A stretch of 5,962 nucleotides of DNA from Actinomycetes bacterium (GTDB lineage Bacteria; Actinomycetota; Acidimicrobiia; Acidimicrobiales; SZUA-35). Below are positions 1 to 5,961 of this stretch, in pieces. The translations under genes and the position numbers were made by a program. How positions within the stretch are numbered: the first letter of the stretch is position 1; the number at the start of each line of letters is the position of its first letter. The notes beneath the pieces are model-generated. The model saw nothing but the letters and a program-made list of their open reading frames with translations. It did no database searches and was not told where the DNA came from. The DNA is taken from contig JAAETV010000780.1 of assembly GCA_024227975.1 (NCBI GenBank), positions 1-5,962 on the forward strand. Reading direction: 5' to 3'.

Positions 1-20
1 ATCGGAGAAGGGACGAGATC

Positions 21-332
21 GTGAGACGGACGGGAAACAAGCCGGCACCGGGCAGGGGTTGTGACGGTGGCCCGGAGGCTGAGCCCGAGGACGCAATGTC
101 CGGCTTCGACCCGGCTGAGGCCAGCGAGCTCCCAGTCGCCGAGTCGGGTGGAGGCCGTGGCGGGGGCGGTCGACCGACTGCTGTCGGAGGCGACGGCGAT
201 GACTCCAGTGGGGACGTCCCCACTGGCTGGACCGAAGGCGATGTCGACGCCATGATTGGCTACGCGGAGGCTGGCGGTCTACTGGATGAACCGGCGATCA
301 GCGCCATCCGGAACCGCCGTTGGTGGCGATGA
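21..332 (+). CDS. Hypothetical Gly/Asp-rich small protein, possibly the first gene of a coupled pair
   Basis: I do not recognise this 103-residue product. It starts with GTG, about 7 nt after a purine-rich stretch (GAAGGGA, 7-13) that could act as a ribosome binding site. The frame is open to the left edge, so the true start could lie outside the window. Residues 1-70 are low complexity and rich in Gly, Pro, Asp and Glu, probably disordered, with no signal peptide or membrane segment. Residues 71-98 (WTEGDVDAMIGYAEAGG onward) look more like a folded helical segment. The TGA stop overlaps an ATG at 329 in the arrangement ATGA, which is typical of translational coupling and is the best evidence that the ORF is real. 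The alternative is a spurious ORF in GC-rich DNA. Confidence 0.4.
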   Translation: MRRTGNKPAPGRGCDGGPEAEPEDAMSGFDPAEASELPVAESGGGRGGGGRPTAVGGDGDDSSGDVPTGWTEGDVDAMIGYAEAGGLLDEPAISAIRNRRWWR

Positions 333-819
333 GGCACGTCGGTGTGGCCGGGATCGAGCTGCCCGCCGGGCCGCTGCTCCGCCTCGGGATCGATGGGTTG
401 CGGCTGGTACAGCGGTTATCGTGGCGGCTGCCCAGACGGCAGTTCGACCTGCGTGGCCAGTGGCCAGTGGCCAGTGGCAAGTGGCGGTGACCCTGCCCAC
501 CGGGGACGAGGAGCGGCAGCTGGCGATCATCGACCGTCAGCTCGGCGTCCGAGCCCAGGGCATCGTGCGGGGGAGTGAAGGGAGCGACGTCGGCCCGCTC
601 GAGTACGACATCCACCTGTGCTGGGAGACGATCTCTACGGTGTCGTATCGCCTGCGGGGCGGTGGCGGGGCCGGCGAGGGTCAGCGTAGTGAATACAGCA
701 GCGGGTTGCTGCGGCTGTGCAGCCCCGACGACCTCACCGCCTTCGACGGACTCGCCGTGTCGACCACCCGCGCTGGCGGTGACCTGCTCCCGATCGCGGT
801 GACCGCCACCAAGCTCTGA
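329..819 (+). pseudogene. Hypothetical protein with beta-barrel-like C-terminal half, frame broken at a 7-bp repeat
   Basis: Translation from ATG 329 gives 53 residues (MRHVGVAGIELPAG...) and stops at TGA 488-490. A protein-like reading frame in another phase then runs to the stop at 817-819. The switch falls exactly on a tandem repeat of TGGCCAG (454-481). Removing two units, or adding one, fuses the halves into one product of roughly 160 residues, reading ...FDLRGQWQVAVTLPTG.... The distal part alternates polar and hydrophobic residues with a Gly-x-Trp-x-Val opening and ends GLLRLCSPDDL...DLLPIAVTATKL. That pattern suggests a small lipocalin-like beta-barrel, perhaps of the kind seen in membrane-linked effectors, but this is inference and no family is recognised. 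The frame joined at the repeat is also open back to a TTG at 256, but its portion before 450 looks like non-coding shadow. It may be a pseudogene, a repeat-switched gene or a sequencing error. Confidence 0.45.
454..481 (+). repeat. 7-bp tandem repeat (TGGCCAG) at the frameshift point
   Basis: Three perfect TGGCCAG units (454-460, 461-467, 468-474) are followed by a degenerate unit TGGCAAG (475-481). Because the unit is 7 bp, each gain or loss shifts the reading frame. The point where the two halves of the 329-819 gene fall out of phase lies inside this repeat, so slippage is the simplest explanation of the broken frame. Confidence 0.85.
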
Positions 820-898
820 GCGGTTCAACCACGGGAAGCAGGCGGCACTGCGGCCGGCCACTGGCACTCGGTCGCCACATCGCTGGACCACAACCACC

Positions 899-1009
899 GA
901 CACCAAAGGTATAGGCCCGGCCTCCCTCATGGGTGACGAGTTTTGGGCCCCGCGTCTTCACTGGAGCGGTCGGGTTGATACGGCTGAACTTGCCACTGAA
1001 CTTCACCAT
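899..1009 (-). pseudogene. rsr: N-terminal remnant of a Ro60/Rsr (TROVE-domain) RNA-binding protein
   Basis: An ATG at 1007-1009 is preceded 8 nt upstream by a strong Shine-Dalgarno, AAAGGAGG (1018-1025 on the plus strand as CCTCCTTT). The first ~36 residues contain MVKFSGKFSRINPTAPVKT followed by a Thr-His-Glu-Gly-Gly motif, which resembles the opening of bacterial TROVE-domain proteins: a short basic segment, SP/APVxT, then a T(H/Y)EGG motif before the first HEAT-like helix. The full protein binds Y RNA and misfolded RNAs as a ring of more than 500 residues. Here the resemblance ends at about residue 36-37. The frame then runs on to 734 with Arg-rich shadow sequence, antisense to the plus-strand gene, and I saw no TROVE helices in the other minus-strand frames. 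I read it as a truncated gene cut near position 900. The family call rests on memory of the motif and on the adjacent tRNA-mimic RNA. Confidence 0.6.
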
Positions 1010-1017
1010 GATGGAGG

Positions 1018-1025
1018 CCTCCTTT
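1018..1025 (-). promoter_or_regulatory. Strong Shine-Dalgarno of the truncated rsr
   Basis: AAAGGAGG on the minus strand lies 8 nt from the ATG at 1009. It is the best ribosome binding site in the window and decides the start of the rsr remnant. It overlaps a 10-bp palindrome GGAGGCCTCC (1013-1022), so the site could be partly masked in the transcript. Confidence 0.7.
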
Positions 1026-1078
1026 CAAGCCAAAGACTGGTTGACGATTCGACTTGTGTTCGGTCTGGCGGTTGATGG

Positions 1079-1093
1079 ATCGGATCCGGCCCG
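1079..1093. repeat. Left arm of the 15-bp inverted repeat closing the Y-like RNA
   Basis: ATCGGATCCGGCCCG here is exactly complementary to the arm at 1238-1252, with a 144-nt spacer. In the minus-strand transcript it would be the 3' strand of the basal stem. Complementarity stops at both flanks, so the stem is sharply defined. Confidence 0.9.
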
Positions 1094-1237
1094 AGAACCC
1101 TTTCGTGGCTGGGCCTTGTTCATGTGCTCTACCAGCTGAGCTACAGGTGCCCCCGGCAGCCCGAAGGGCTGAGTTGGCGCCGGCAGGAGTCGAACCTGCG
1201 ACCTCATGATCCTTGGAAGAAATCCCGGCCGCCGCAG

Positions 1238-1252
1238 CGGGCCGGATCCGAT
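1238..1252. repeat. Right arm of the 15-bp inverted repeat closing the Y-like RNA
   Basis: CGGGCCGGATCCGAT is the perfect partner of 1079-1093 and would be the 5' strand of the basal stem in the minus-strand transcript. A 12-bp direct repeat, GGCCCGAGAACC, occurs just outside this arm (1258-1269) and again overlapping the left arm (1088-1099). This gives the 5' strand a short competing partner, CGGGCC, immediately upstream. Confidence 0.9.
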
Positions 1253-1630
1253 AGGTGGGCCCGAGAACCAGGCGAGCGAGGAGTCAGCTAGACGGTTCCG
1301 TTACCGGAAGCCATCTGATGTCGGGTCTATGTCCCCTCCGACTTCCAGCGGCGCATCTTCGAATACCGCGGGGTCTCATCGTTTCCGGTGAAGTGTTCAG
1401 GAGAAGTATCCCTGCTCATCACAACGGGCCCGCTTCGACCGCGGGTGGGTCTTCGCTAGGAGACGGACTCGACCTGGGCTGTCTCTGAGCCGCTCGAGCG
1501 TCCCGTCTCACCGACGAGCAACACCTGGGTATTCAGTTGTCTTGGACAGGTGATCTGCATGTCGTTGACGGCTGGGCACGTACCTCGTGCGGTGACCGGT
1601 TCCTAGTTTTGGGGGTCGGGTGGGATCCCG
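1253..1630. other. Intergenic region downstream of putA, no convincing gene
   Basis: This 378-nt stretch separates the putA stop from the Y-like RNA. Plus-strand frames here give only compositionally shadow-like peptides. A 30-codon minus-strand frame (1327-1419, MSRDTSPEHFTGNDETPRYS...) is protein-like in composition but has no ribosome binding site and no recognised relative. The region also holds inverted repeats, CCCGC/GCGGG (1429-1445), a larger one at 1460-1509 and CACCTG/CAGGTG (1522-1552). None is followed by a clear T-tract, so no standard intrinsic terminator for putA can be named. The promoter of the Y-like RNA should lie at its low-coordinate end, but I see no clear -35/-10 pair. 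Confidence 0.6.
1460..1509. repeat. Imperfect inverted repeat with inner hairpin
   Basis: GAGACGGAC (1460-1468) pairs with GTCCCGTCTC (1500-1509) over 9 bp with one bulged base. Inside it, GGCT (1477-1480) and AGCC (1488-1491) form a small hairpin, and a palindrome CGCTCGAGCG (1491-1500) adjoins it. It lies about 120 nt past the putA stop. It could be a processed 3' end or a structured RNA; no function can be assigned. Confidence 0.4.
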
Positions 1631-4600
1631 TCAACGGAGTCTCTCGCTAGCGGCGCCAACGAGATTGCCGAACCGGTGCAGGGTGATCGACAGGGCCTGT
1701 TCTCGCACATAGTGCTGGAGCTCGACCCGACCGGCTGGGGTGACGGGATCGGAGGCGAGATGGATACCTCGTTTCGTGGCGGCGGACGCCATCTCATCGG
1801 TGACCGTCTCGCCGATGATGCGAACCCGATCCACGCCGGCGGCCTCCATCCGGTCGAGCCAGCCTGCGCCGTCGGTCTCGTCGCCGTCGTCGGTGTCGTC
1901 TCCGGCGCCAGCGCCGGAAGCGACGAGGGTGGCACCGGCCAGTTTGGCCGCCTTCTTGGCCCGATCGACGGCGACCTGCTCGGCCGAGGCCCCGACCCGA
2001 AGCCCCATCACAGGCAGTGGCCGGTAGCGGAAGAGGTTGGCCTCGCAGAACAGGCCGGTGTCGTCGTGGGTGGTGGCGAAGTGGGTTGCCCACTGCTCCG
2101 CGTAATCGTCGTCGACATCGGTCGCCGTCCAGGTGCCGAGCTGCATGAGGTAGTTGGGGCCACCGGCCTTGGCTCCCGGCCCGACCGAGCTCTGCTTCCA
2201 TCCGCCGAAAGGCTGACGGCAGACAATGGCGCCCGTGATCGGACGGTTGACATAGCCGTTGCCGACCCCGATATGGCGTGACCAGTGATCGACCTCGGTC
2301 GGATCGAGGGAATGGATGCCACCGGTGAGCCCGAAGTCGCTGGCATTGGCGATGGCAATCGCCTCATCGAGATCGGCGGCCGCCATGAGACCGAGCACCG
2401 GCCCGAAGCACTCGGTCCGATGGAACCACGACCCCGGCTCGACCCCAGCTCTCACTCCCGGGGTCATGACCCCGTCATCGCGGATTGAGGGCTCGACGAG
2501 CCAGCTCTCGCCAGGGTCCAGGATCTCGGCTGCTCGTCGCAGCCGGTCGTTGATCCCACCCACCAGGGGGGCGACGTCGGTTTCAAGGTCGAGGGGTGAA
2601 CCGATGGTCAGGCTCTCGACGGCGTCGGTCAACTGACGGCGGAAGCGTTCAGACTCATAGACATCACCGACGAGAATGGCCAAGCTGGCGGCCGAACACT
2701 TCTGGCCTCCATGACCAAACGCTGAGCGGACCAGGTCCTGGGCGGCCTGATCGAGATCGGCGTTGGGGGTGATGATGAGGGCGTTCTTGCCCGAGGTCTC
2801 GGCGAACAGGCGAAGACCGGGCTTCCAGGACCGGAACAGGTCCGCCGTCTCAGTCGACCCGGTCAGGATGACAGCATCGACCGACTCGACGAGTTGGCGG
2901 CCAATCTCGTTGTCGGGGGTACGGACGAACTGGAGCACGTCGGTGGGAACACCGGCGGCCCAGCAGGCCTCAGCTACGACTTCGGCGCAGCGGGGTGTTT
3001 CGGGCGCTGGTTTGAAGATGACGGTGTTGCCCGCGGCCAGTGAGGCAAGCACACCCCCAGCGGGGATGGCGGTAGGGAAGTTCCATGGTGGTATGACGGC
3101 GATCAGCCCGAAGGGGTCGAATGTGGCCCCTCGGACCTGGCCCAGATCGACGCTGCGCTCGGCGTACCAGCGGGCGAAGTCGATGGCCTCCGACACCTCG
3201 ACATCGGCCTCGGCGAACGTCTTGGACGCCTCGTGCATCATGGTGGTGATCAGCTCACCCCGCCTCCGCGCCAGCTCGTCGCCGACCCGGTGGAGGACGA
3301 CCCGCCGCTCAGCCCGGTCACCCTGGGCCCACCGGCTGGCGGCCCGGCGGCCAATGGCCAGGTGCTGGGCCAGGGCCGGGGCGAAGTCGGTGATCGGAGT
3401 ATGGCACGGCGACGGGGTGGCTGATGCCACCTCGTCGATCCAGTGTCGGTTGGCTTCGAGGCTGGGATCGGTATCGGGTTCATTGCGGAAAGTGGCGTCG
3501 AGGGGCCAGGGTTGGATCGGCTGGGACCGGTCTTGTCGACGGCTGGGCTCGGCGCTCACGGTGTGGCGGAGGGCCACTCCTCGGCGGAAGAACTCGGCTT
3601 CGGCCGCCAGCTCAGGCGAACCTGGTTCGAGGTCGAACAGGGCCCGCATGAAGTTCTCGGGTGCCGCGTTCTCCTCCAACCGGCGGAAGAGGTAGCCAAT
3701 GGCCACGTCGAAGTCATCGTCGCTCACCGCCGGGGTGTACAACAGCATCGACGAGGCGGACTCGGTTGCCGTCGACTCGTTGACGGCTTTGGCTTGACCC
3801 GATGCCATTCCCTGCAACATCTCGAACTGGACCTGGGACAGGACCCCTCGTTCGGTGGCCAGCAACCGGGTCAGGGCAACATCGAACAGGTTGTGACTGG
3901 CCAACCCGATCCGCACCCCGGTCAGGTGTTCGGGGGTCAGGACCCAGTCGAGGCAGCGGCGGTAGTTGGCATCGGATTCGATCTTGGTCCCAAACGGAGC
4001 TTGCTCCCAGCCGTGCATGGCGGCGTCGACCCGTTCCATAGCCAGGTTGGCGCCCTTGACCAAGCGGATCTTGATGGTGCCCCCTCCTCGCTGATGGCGC
4101 TCCTTGGCCCACACCACCAGATCTTGGAGGATGGGAAACACGTCGGGGAGGTAGGCCTGGAGGACGATGCCAGAATCGATGTGGGTTCGGCTCGGGTCGC
4201 CGAGCACGGTCTTGAACGCTTCGACCGTCAGCCTGAGATCGTGGTACTCCTCCATATCGAAGTTGACGAAGGTCGGCGGGCTCACCGAGTTGGCGGCGTC
4301 GACGAGGAGAGCCAGCCGATCGGTGACCCGGCGGAGGCTGGCGTCATAGGCCCAATGGTTGAGCTGCGAGGCCACTGCCGTGAGCTTGACCGAAACATAG
4401 TCGACATCGGGCACTTGGAGGAGGGCGGTGAGGCGGTGGAGGCGGGCATCAGCCTCCCGCTCACCAAGCACGGCCTCTCCCAACAGGTTGACATTGACGT
4501 CGTAGCCGGCGTGGCGCTGGGCGCCGAGGTGGCGGCCCAATGATCGGGGGTCGGCCGGTGCCACCAGATGGCCAACGATCGAGCGCATCCGTCGCTTGGC

Positions 4601-4951
4601 CAAGGGCATCACGATCGACGGGAGGTGAGGGGCCAGCCAGGCTCCGGCGCGCAGTAGCAACGCATCGATGGGTGAGAGGAACGACGGGAGCGGCGACCCA
4701 TTGACCAGGGCCGCCAACTGGTGGGCGGCAACCCGATTGTCATCGGGGCGGGCCACCCGATCAACGAACTGCATGACGAACCCGACCCCGGCTTCATCGG
4801 AGACCAGTTGCCCTAGCCGCTTCATCGTGGCCCGATCCGATCGGGTCTCCAGCTCAGCTGCCCGGGCTAGCCAAGTCTCAACCAGTTGGATGGCAGGATC
4901 CACCAACTCATCGGCCGACTTCGAATGAACTCTCGTGGATGAAGCAGCCAT
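1631..4951 (-). CDS. putA: Bifunctional proline dehydrogenase / L-glutamate gamma-semialdehyde dehydrogenase (PutA)
   Basis: The 1106-residue enzyme oxidises proline to pyrroline-5-carboxylate with FAD, then the hydrolysed semialdehyde to glutamate with NAD+, channelling the intermediate. The proline dehydrogenase barrel spans about residues 130-440: VSVKLTA (K189), VLQAYLPD (263-270), IRLVKGAN (R296, K299), FEMLQGMA (376-383), YTPA (405-408) and the substrate-binding pair RRLEE (R423, R424). The aldehyde dehydrogenase domain spans about 510-940: PPWNFP (W623, N624), LTGSTET (696-702), ETSGKN with general base E718, GGQKCS with nucleophile C752, ECFGPV (847-852) and PFGGWKQS (914-921). A further ~165 residues form the C-terminal domain found in long PutAs, ending VREQALSITLHRFGNL. 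It is interrupted by an acidic Gly/Asp linker at about 1013-1030. There is no N-terminal ribbon-helix-helix, so it should not repress its own gene. The ATG has only a weak ribosome binding site, but no other in-frame start lies upstream. Confidence 0.97.
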   Translation of the reverse strand: MAASSTRVHSKSADELVDPAIQLVETWLARAAELETRSDRATMKRLGQLVSDEAGVGFVMQFVDRVARPDDNRVAAHQLAALVNGSPLPSFLSPIDALLLRAGAWLAPHLPSIVMPLAKRRMRSIVGHLVAPADPRSLGRHLGAQRHAGYDVNVNLLGEAVLGEREADARLHRLTALLQVPDVDYVSVKLTAVASQLNHWAYDASLRRVTDRLALLVDAANSVSPPTFVNFDMEEYHDLRLTVEAFKTVLGDPSRTHIDSGIVLQAYLPDVFPILQDLVVWAKERHQRGGGTIKIRLVKGANLAMERVDAAMHGWEQAPFGTKIESDANYRRCLDWVLTPEHLTGVRIGLASHNLFDVALTRLLATERGVLSQVQFEMLQGMASGQAKAVNESTATESASSMLLYTPAVSDDDFDVAIGYLFRRLEENAAPENFMRALFDLEPGSPELAAEAEFFRRGVALRHTVSAEPSRRQDRSQPIQPWPLDATFRNEPDTDPSLEANRHWIDEVASATPSPCHTPITDFAPALAQHLAIGRRAASRWAQGDRAERRVVLHRVGDELARRRGELITTMMHEASKTFAEADVEVSEAIDFARWYAERSVDLGQVRGATFDPFGLIAVIPPWNFPTAIPAGGVLASLAAGNTVIFKPAPETPRCAEVVAEACWAAGVPTDVLQFVRTPDNEIGRQLVESVDAVILTGSTETADLFRSWKPGLRLFAETSGKNALIITPNADLDQAAQDLVRSAFGHGGQKCSAASLAILVGDVYESERFRRQLTDAVESLTIGSPLDLETDVAPLVGGINDRLRRAAEILDPGESWLVEPSIRDDGVMTPGVRAGVEPGSWFHRTECFGPVLGLMAAADLDEAIAIANASDFGLTGGIHSLDPTEVDHWSRHIGVGNGYVNRPITGAIVCRQPFGGWKQSSVGPGAKAGGPNYLMQLGTWTATDVDDDYAEQWATHFATTHDDTGLFCEANLFRYRPLPVMGLRVGASAEQVAVDRAKKAAKLAGATLVASGAGAGDDTDDGDETDGAGWLDRMEAAGVDRVRIIGETVTDEMASAATKRGIHLASDPVTPAGRVELQHYVREQALSITLHRFGNLVGAASERLR

Positions 4952-5037
4952 ACACCCATCGTGAAGGAAATGGCGGCCCGAGTCTTGTACGAAGGAGGCC
5001 TTCGGCGACCTGTTTCTGTACTACCGAGCCCCTTCAG
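4952..5037 (-). promoter_or_regulatory. Regulator-putA gap with a candidate operator
   Basis: The 86 nt between the AraC-type gene and putA contain a short perfect inverted repeat, CGAAGG-AGG-CCTTCG (4990-5004), about 40 nt upstream of the putA start. It could be an operator or a weak hairpin in the leader. I see no convincing -35/-10 pair and no T-tract after the hairpin, so whether putA has its own promoter or is read through from the regulator is open. Confidence 0.3.
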
Positions 5038-5757
5038 CTATGCCGGCTGGGTAGCGAGGCGAAACTGGGCCGGTGTCTGCCCGATGAGGCGGGCGAAGCG
5101 GCGAGTCAGGTCCGACTGGTCATAGAACCCGACAGTGGAGGCGACCGTAGCCAGAGGGAGATCGGTGTCGGCCAGGAGCTCAGCCGCCCGATCGACCCGG
5201 ACTCGGAGCACATACTGTTTCGCCGTCATCCCGAAGACCTTGCGGATACGACGGTCGAGCTGGTCGGTGCTGCACTCGGCAACGGCCGCCATTTCGCCGA
5301 CTCGGATGGTCTCTGGCAGATGCTCCCTCACATAGGCCACAACATGTTGGAGGCTCTCGAGGGCGATGCTCTCAGTGGTCGGAGTTTGCAGGTCGCGGCT
5401 GACGCTGACCAGGCCGACGATGCTGGTCGGGTCAAGCCGGTCGGCGACCGGGAGCTTGGTGGTGAGGTACCAGCCGAGCTCACCGTCGGGTCGTCGGATC
5501 AGTTCCAGCTCATCTCGTAGGGGCTCACCGGATTCAAAGACCTGATGGTCCTGTTCCTCATAGCGGGTGGCAAGGTCCTCGTTGAAGAGCTCCCCGGCGG
5601 TGCGGCCGATGACCTCGCGTTTGGAGGTCCGCCCCGTCCGTCGCACGAAGGCGACATTGACCTCGGCGTAGGTCCCATCTACCGACTTGATACAGAACAT
5701 GACGTTGACCAGCGTCTCGAACAAAGCGATCAGTTCGTCTTGGCAGTCGAGTTTCAC
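5038..5757 (-). CDS. PAS-domain AraC-family transcriptional regulator, probably controlling putA
   Basis: The 239-residue protein has an N-terminal PAS fold (about residues 8-122). It has the typical run from CIKSVDGTYAEVN through GRTAGELF to the closing strand GLVSVSRD, which fits small-ligand or redox sensing. Residues about 135-235 are the double helix-turn-helix of AraC/XylS proteins. The first lies near 150-171. The second carries the family signature VASTVGFYDQSDLTRRF (205-221), followed by GQTPAQFR. The protein is short for the family and has no cupin arm, the PAS replacing it. The start is GTG at 5757. An in-frame TAG lies 12 codons upstream and no better start is available, though no clear ribosome binding site precedes it. 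It ends 86 nt before putA on the same strand, so activation of putA in response to proline or redox state is a reasonable inference. The ligand is unknown. Confidence 0.9.
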   Translation of the reverse strand: MKLDCQDELIALFETLVNVMFCIKSVDGTYAEVNVAFVRRTGRTSKREVIGRTAGELFNEDLATRYEEQDHQVFESGEPLRDELELIRRPDGELGWYLTTKLPVADRLDPTSIVGLVSVSRDLQTPTTESIALESLQHVVAYVREHLPETIRVGEMAAVAECSTDQLDRRIRKVFGMTAKQYVLRVRVDRAAELLADTDLPLATVASTVGFYDQSDLTRRFARLIGQTPAQFRLATQPA

Positions 5758-5802
5758 AAGTGGCAGCAGCGGGGAGACAGTGGCCTCAGGCTAGTCCGCC
5801 TC

Positions 5803-5833
5803 GGTCACCAAGGTCAGCAAGGTCACCAAGGTC
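5803..5833 (+). repeat. 9-bp tandem repeat upstream of the AraC-type gene
   Basis: GGTCACCAA (5803-5811), GGTCAGCAA (5812-5820) and GGTCACCAA (5821-5829) are followed by a partial GGTC (5830-5833). The repeat lies 46 nt upstream of the GTG start of the regulator, in the gap after the permease gene. It could be direct-repeat binding sites for the regulator, or a repeat within a short untranslated or decayed coding stretch. Confidence 0.7.
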
Positions 5834-5901
5834 GATTCGGGTTGAAGGCGACATTGGTTTCGACGACGGAGAGAAGCTCGTCCGGTGACATCCAGAAGAC
5901 A

Positions 5902-5961
5902 TCAGCCTCGCGGATCGAATAGGTCCCTCAAACCGTCGCCAACGAAGTTCGAGGCCAACAC
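5902..5961 (-). CDS. C-terminal end of an oligopeptide/dipeptide-type ABC transporter permease (partial)
   Basis: Only the last 19 codons are inside the window, reading VLASNFVGDGLRDLFDPRG before TGA at 5902-5904. The ending (N)x(x)GDGLRDxxDPR is the characteristic C-terminus of DppC/OppC-family inner-membrane permeases of peptide and nickel ABC importers, just after the last membrane helix. The gene continues past the right edge. It lies 144 nt upstream of the AraC-type regulator on the same strand, so peptide import and proline catabolism may be functionally linked. The short overlap with the window limits certainty, but the motif is distinctive. Confidence 0.75.
   Translation of the reverse strand: MLASNFVGDGLRDLFDPRG

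Larger units (their letters stand above)
1079..1252 (-). ncRNA. YrlA-like bacterial Y RNA carrying a permuted tRNA-mimic module
   Basis: Reading the minus strand, plus coordinates 1238-1252 and 1079-1093 form a perfect 15-bp closing stem. Inside, GGCCGGG (1224-1230) pairs with CCCAGCC (1107-1113) with one mismatch. Then TCATG (1205-1209) pairs with CATGA (1120-1124), taking the place of an anticodon stem. Next come a 5-nt variable region AGGTC, a canonical T-arm with stem GCAGG/CCTGC and loop TTCGACT (1183-1199), and CGGCGCC (1176-1182). CGGCGCC pairs with GGCACCTG (1144-1151) apart from one C-A mismatch and a bulged U, and is capped by the hairpin 1157-1171 around TTCG. Last is a canonical D-arm, TA then GCTCAGCTGGTAGAGC (1126-1141). 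The 3' half of the tRNA body therefore precedes the 5' half, the acceptor stem is closed, and no anticodon loop exists. YrlA RNAs are known for this design: a Ro-binding stem plus a tRNA-like effector module. It lies 70 nt upstream of an rsr-like start on the same strand. I could not pinpoint the conserved bulged Ro-recognition motif, and the exact ends are inferred from the stem. Confidence 0.72.

Noticed and set aside
298..930. Minus-strand 210-residue frame over the left region
   Set aside because: Its Arg/Gly-rich composition and lack of motifs point to a shadow of the plus-strand pair. It also overlaps the rsr remnant in a different phase.
1025..1207. Minus-strand 60-residue frame reading MRSQVRLLPAP...
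   Set aside because: It is a translation of the tRNA-like sequence. This peptide type is a well-known artefact of reading frames across tRNA genes.
1120..1209. A permuted or split functional tRNA gene, possibly with a permuted group I intron
   Set aside because: The D- and T-arms and the CATGA/TCATG helix fit one tRNA, but no U33 or anticodon can be assigned on either side. The acceptor strands carry a mismatch and a bulge and are capped by a hairpin. I found no group I intron P7-type core on the minus strand nearby. A tRNA mimic in a Y RNA explains all of this better.
1168..1209. tRNA 3' end as an integration attachment site
   Set aside because: There is no integrase, no second copy of the T-arm segment in the window, and the D-arm half follows in a structured arrangement that attachment debris would not predict.
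1327..1419. 30-residue minus-strand frame between putA and the Y-like RNA
   Set aside because: Its composition is protein-like, but it has no ribosome binding site and no recognised family, so it is not annotated as a gene.
1429..1445. CCCGC/GCGGG hairpin as a putA terminator
   Set aside because: It has a short stem and no T-tract on either strand, so it does not meet the usual form of an intrinsic terminator.
2763..3695. Plus-strand 310-residue frame opposite putA
   Set aside because: It is Ser/Arg/Ala-rich shadow sequence antisense to the aldehyde dehydrogenase domain, with no motif of its own.
3443..4543. Long plus-strand frame opposite putA (366 residues)
   Set aside because: It is antisense to the proline dehydrogenase coding region, whose motifs are intact. 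It is an expected shadow in GC-rich DNA, and it has no recognisable domain.
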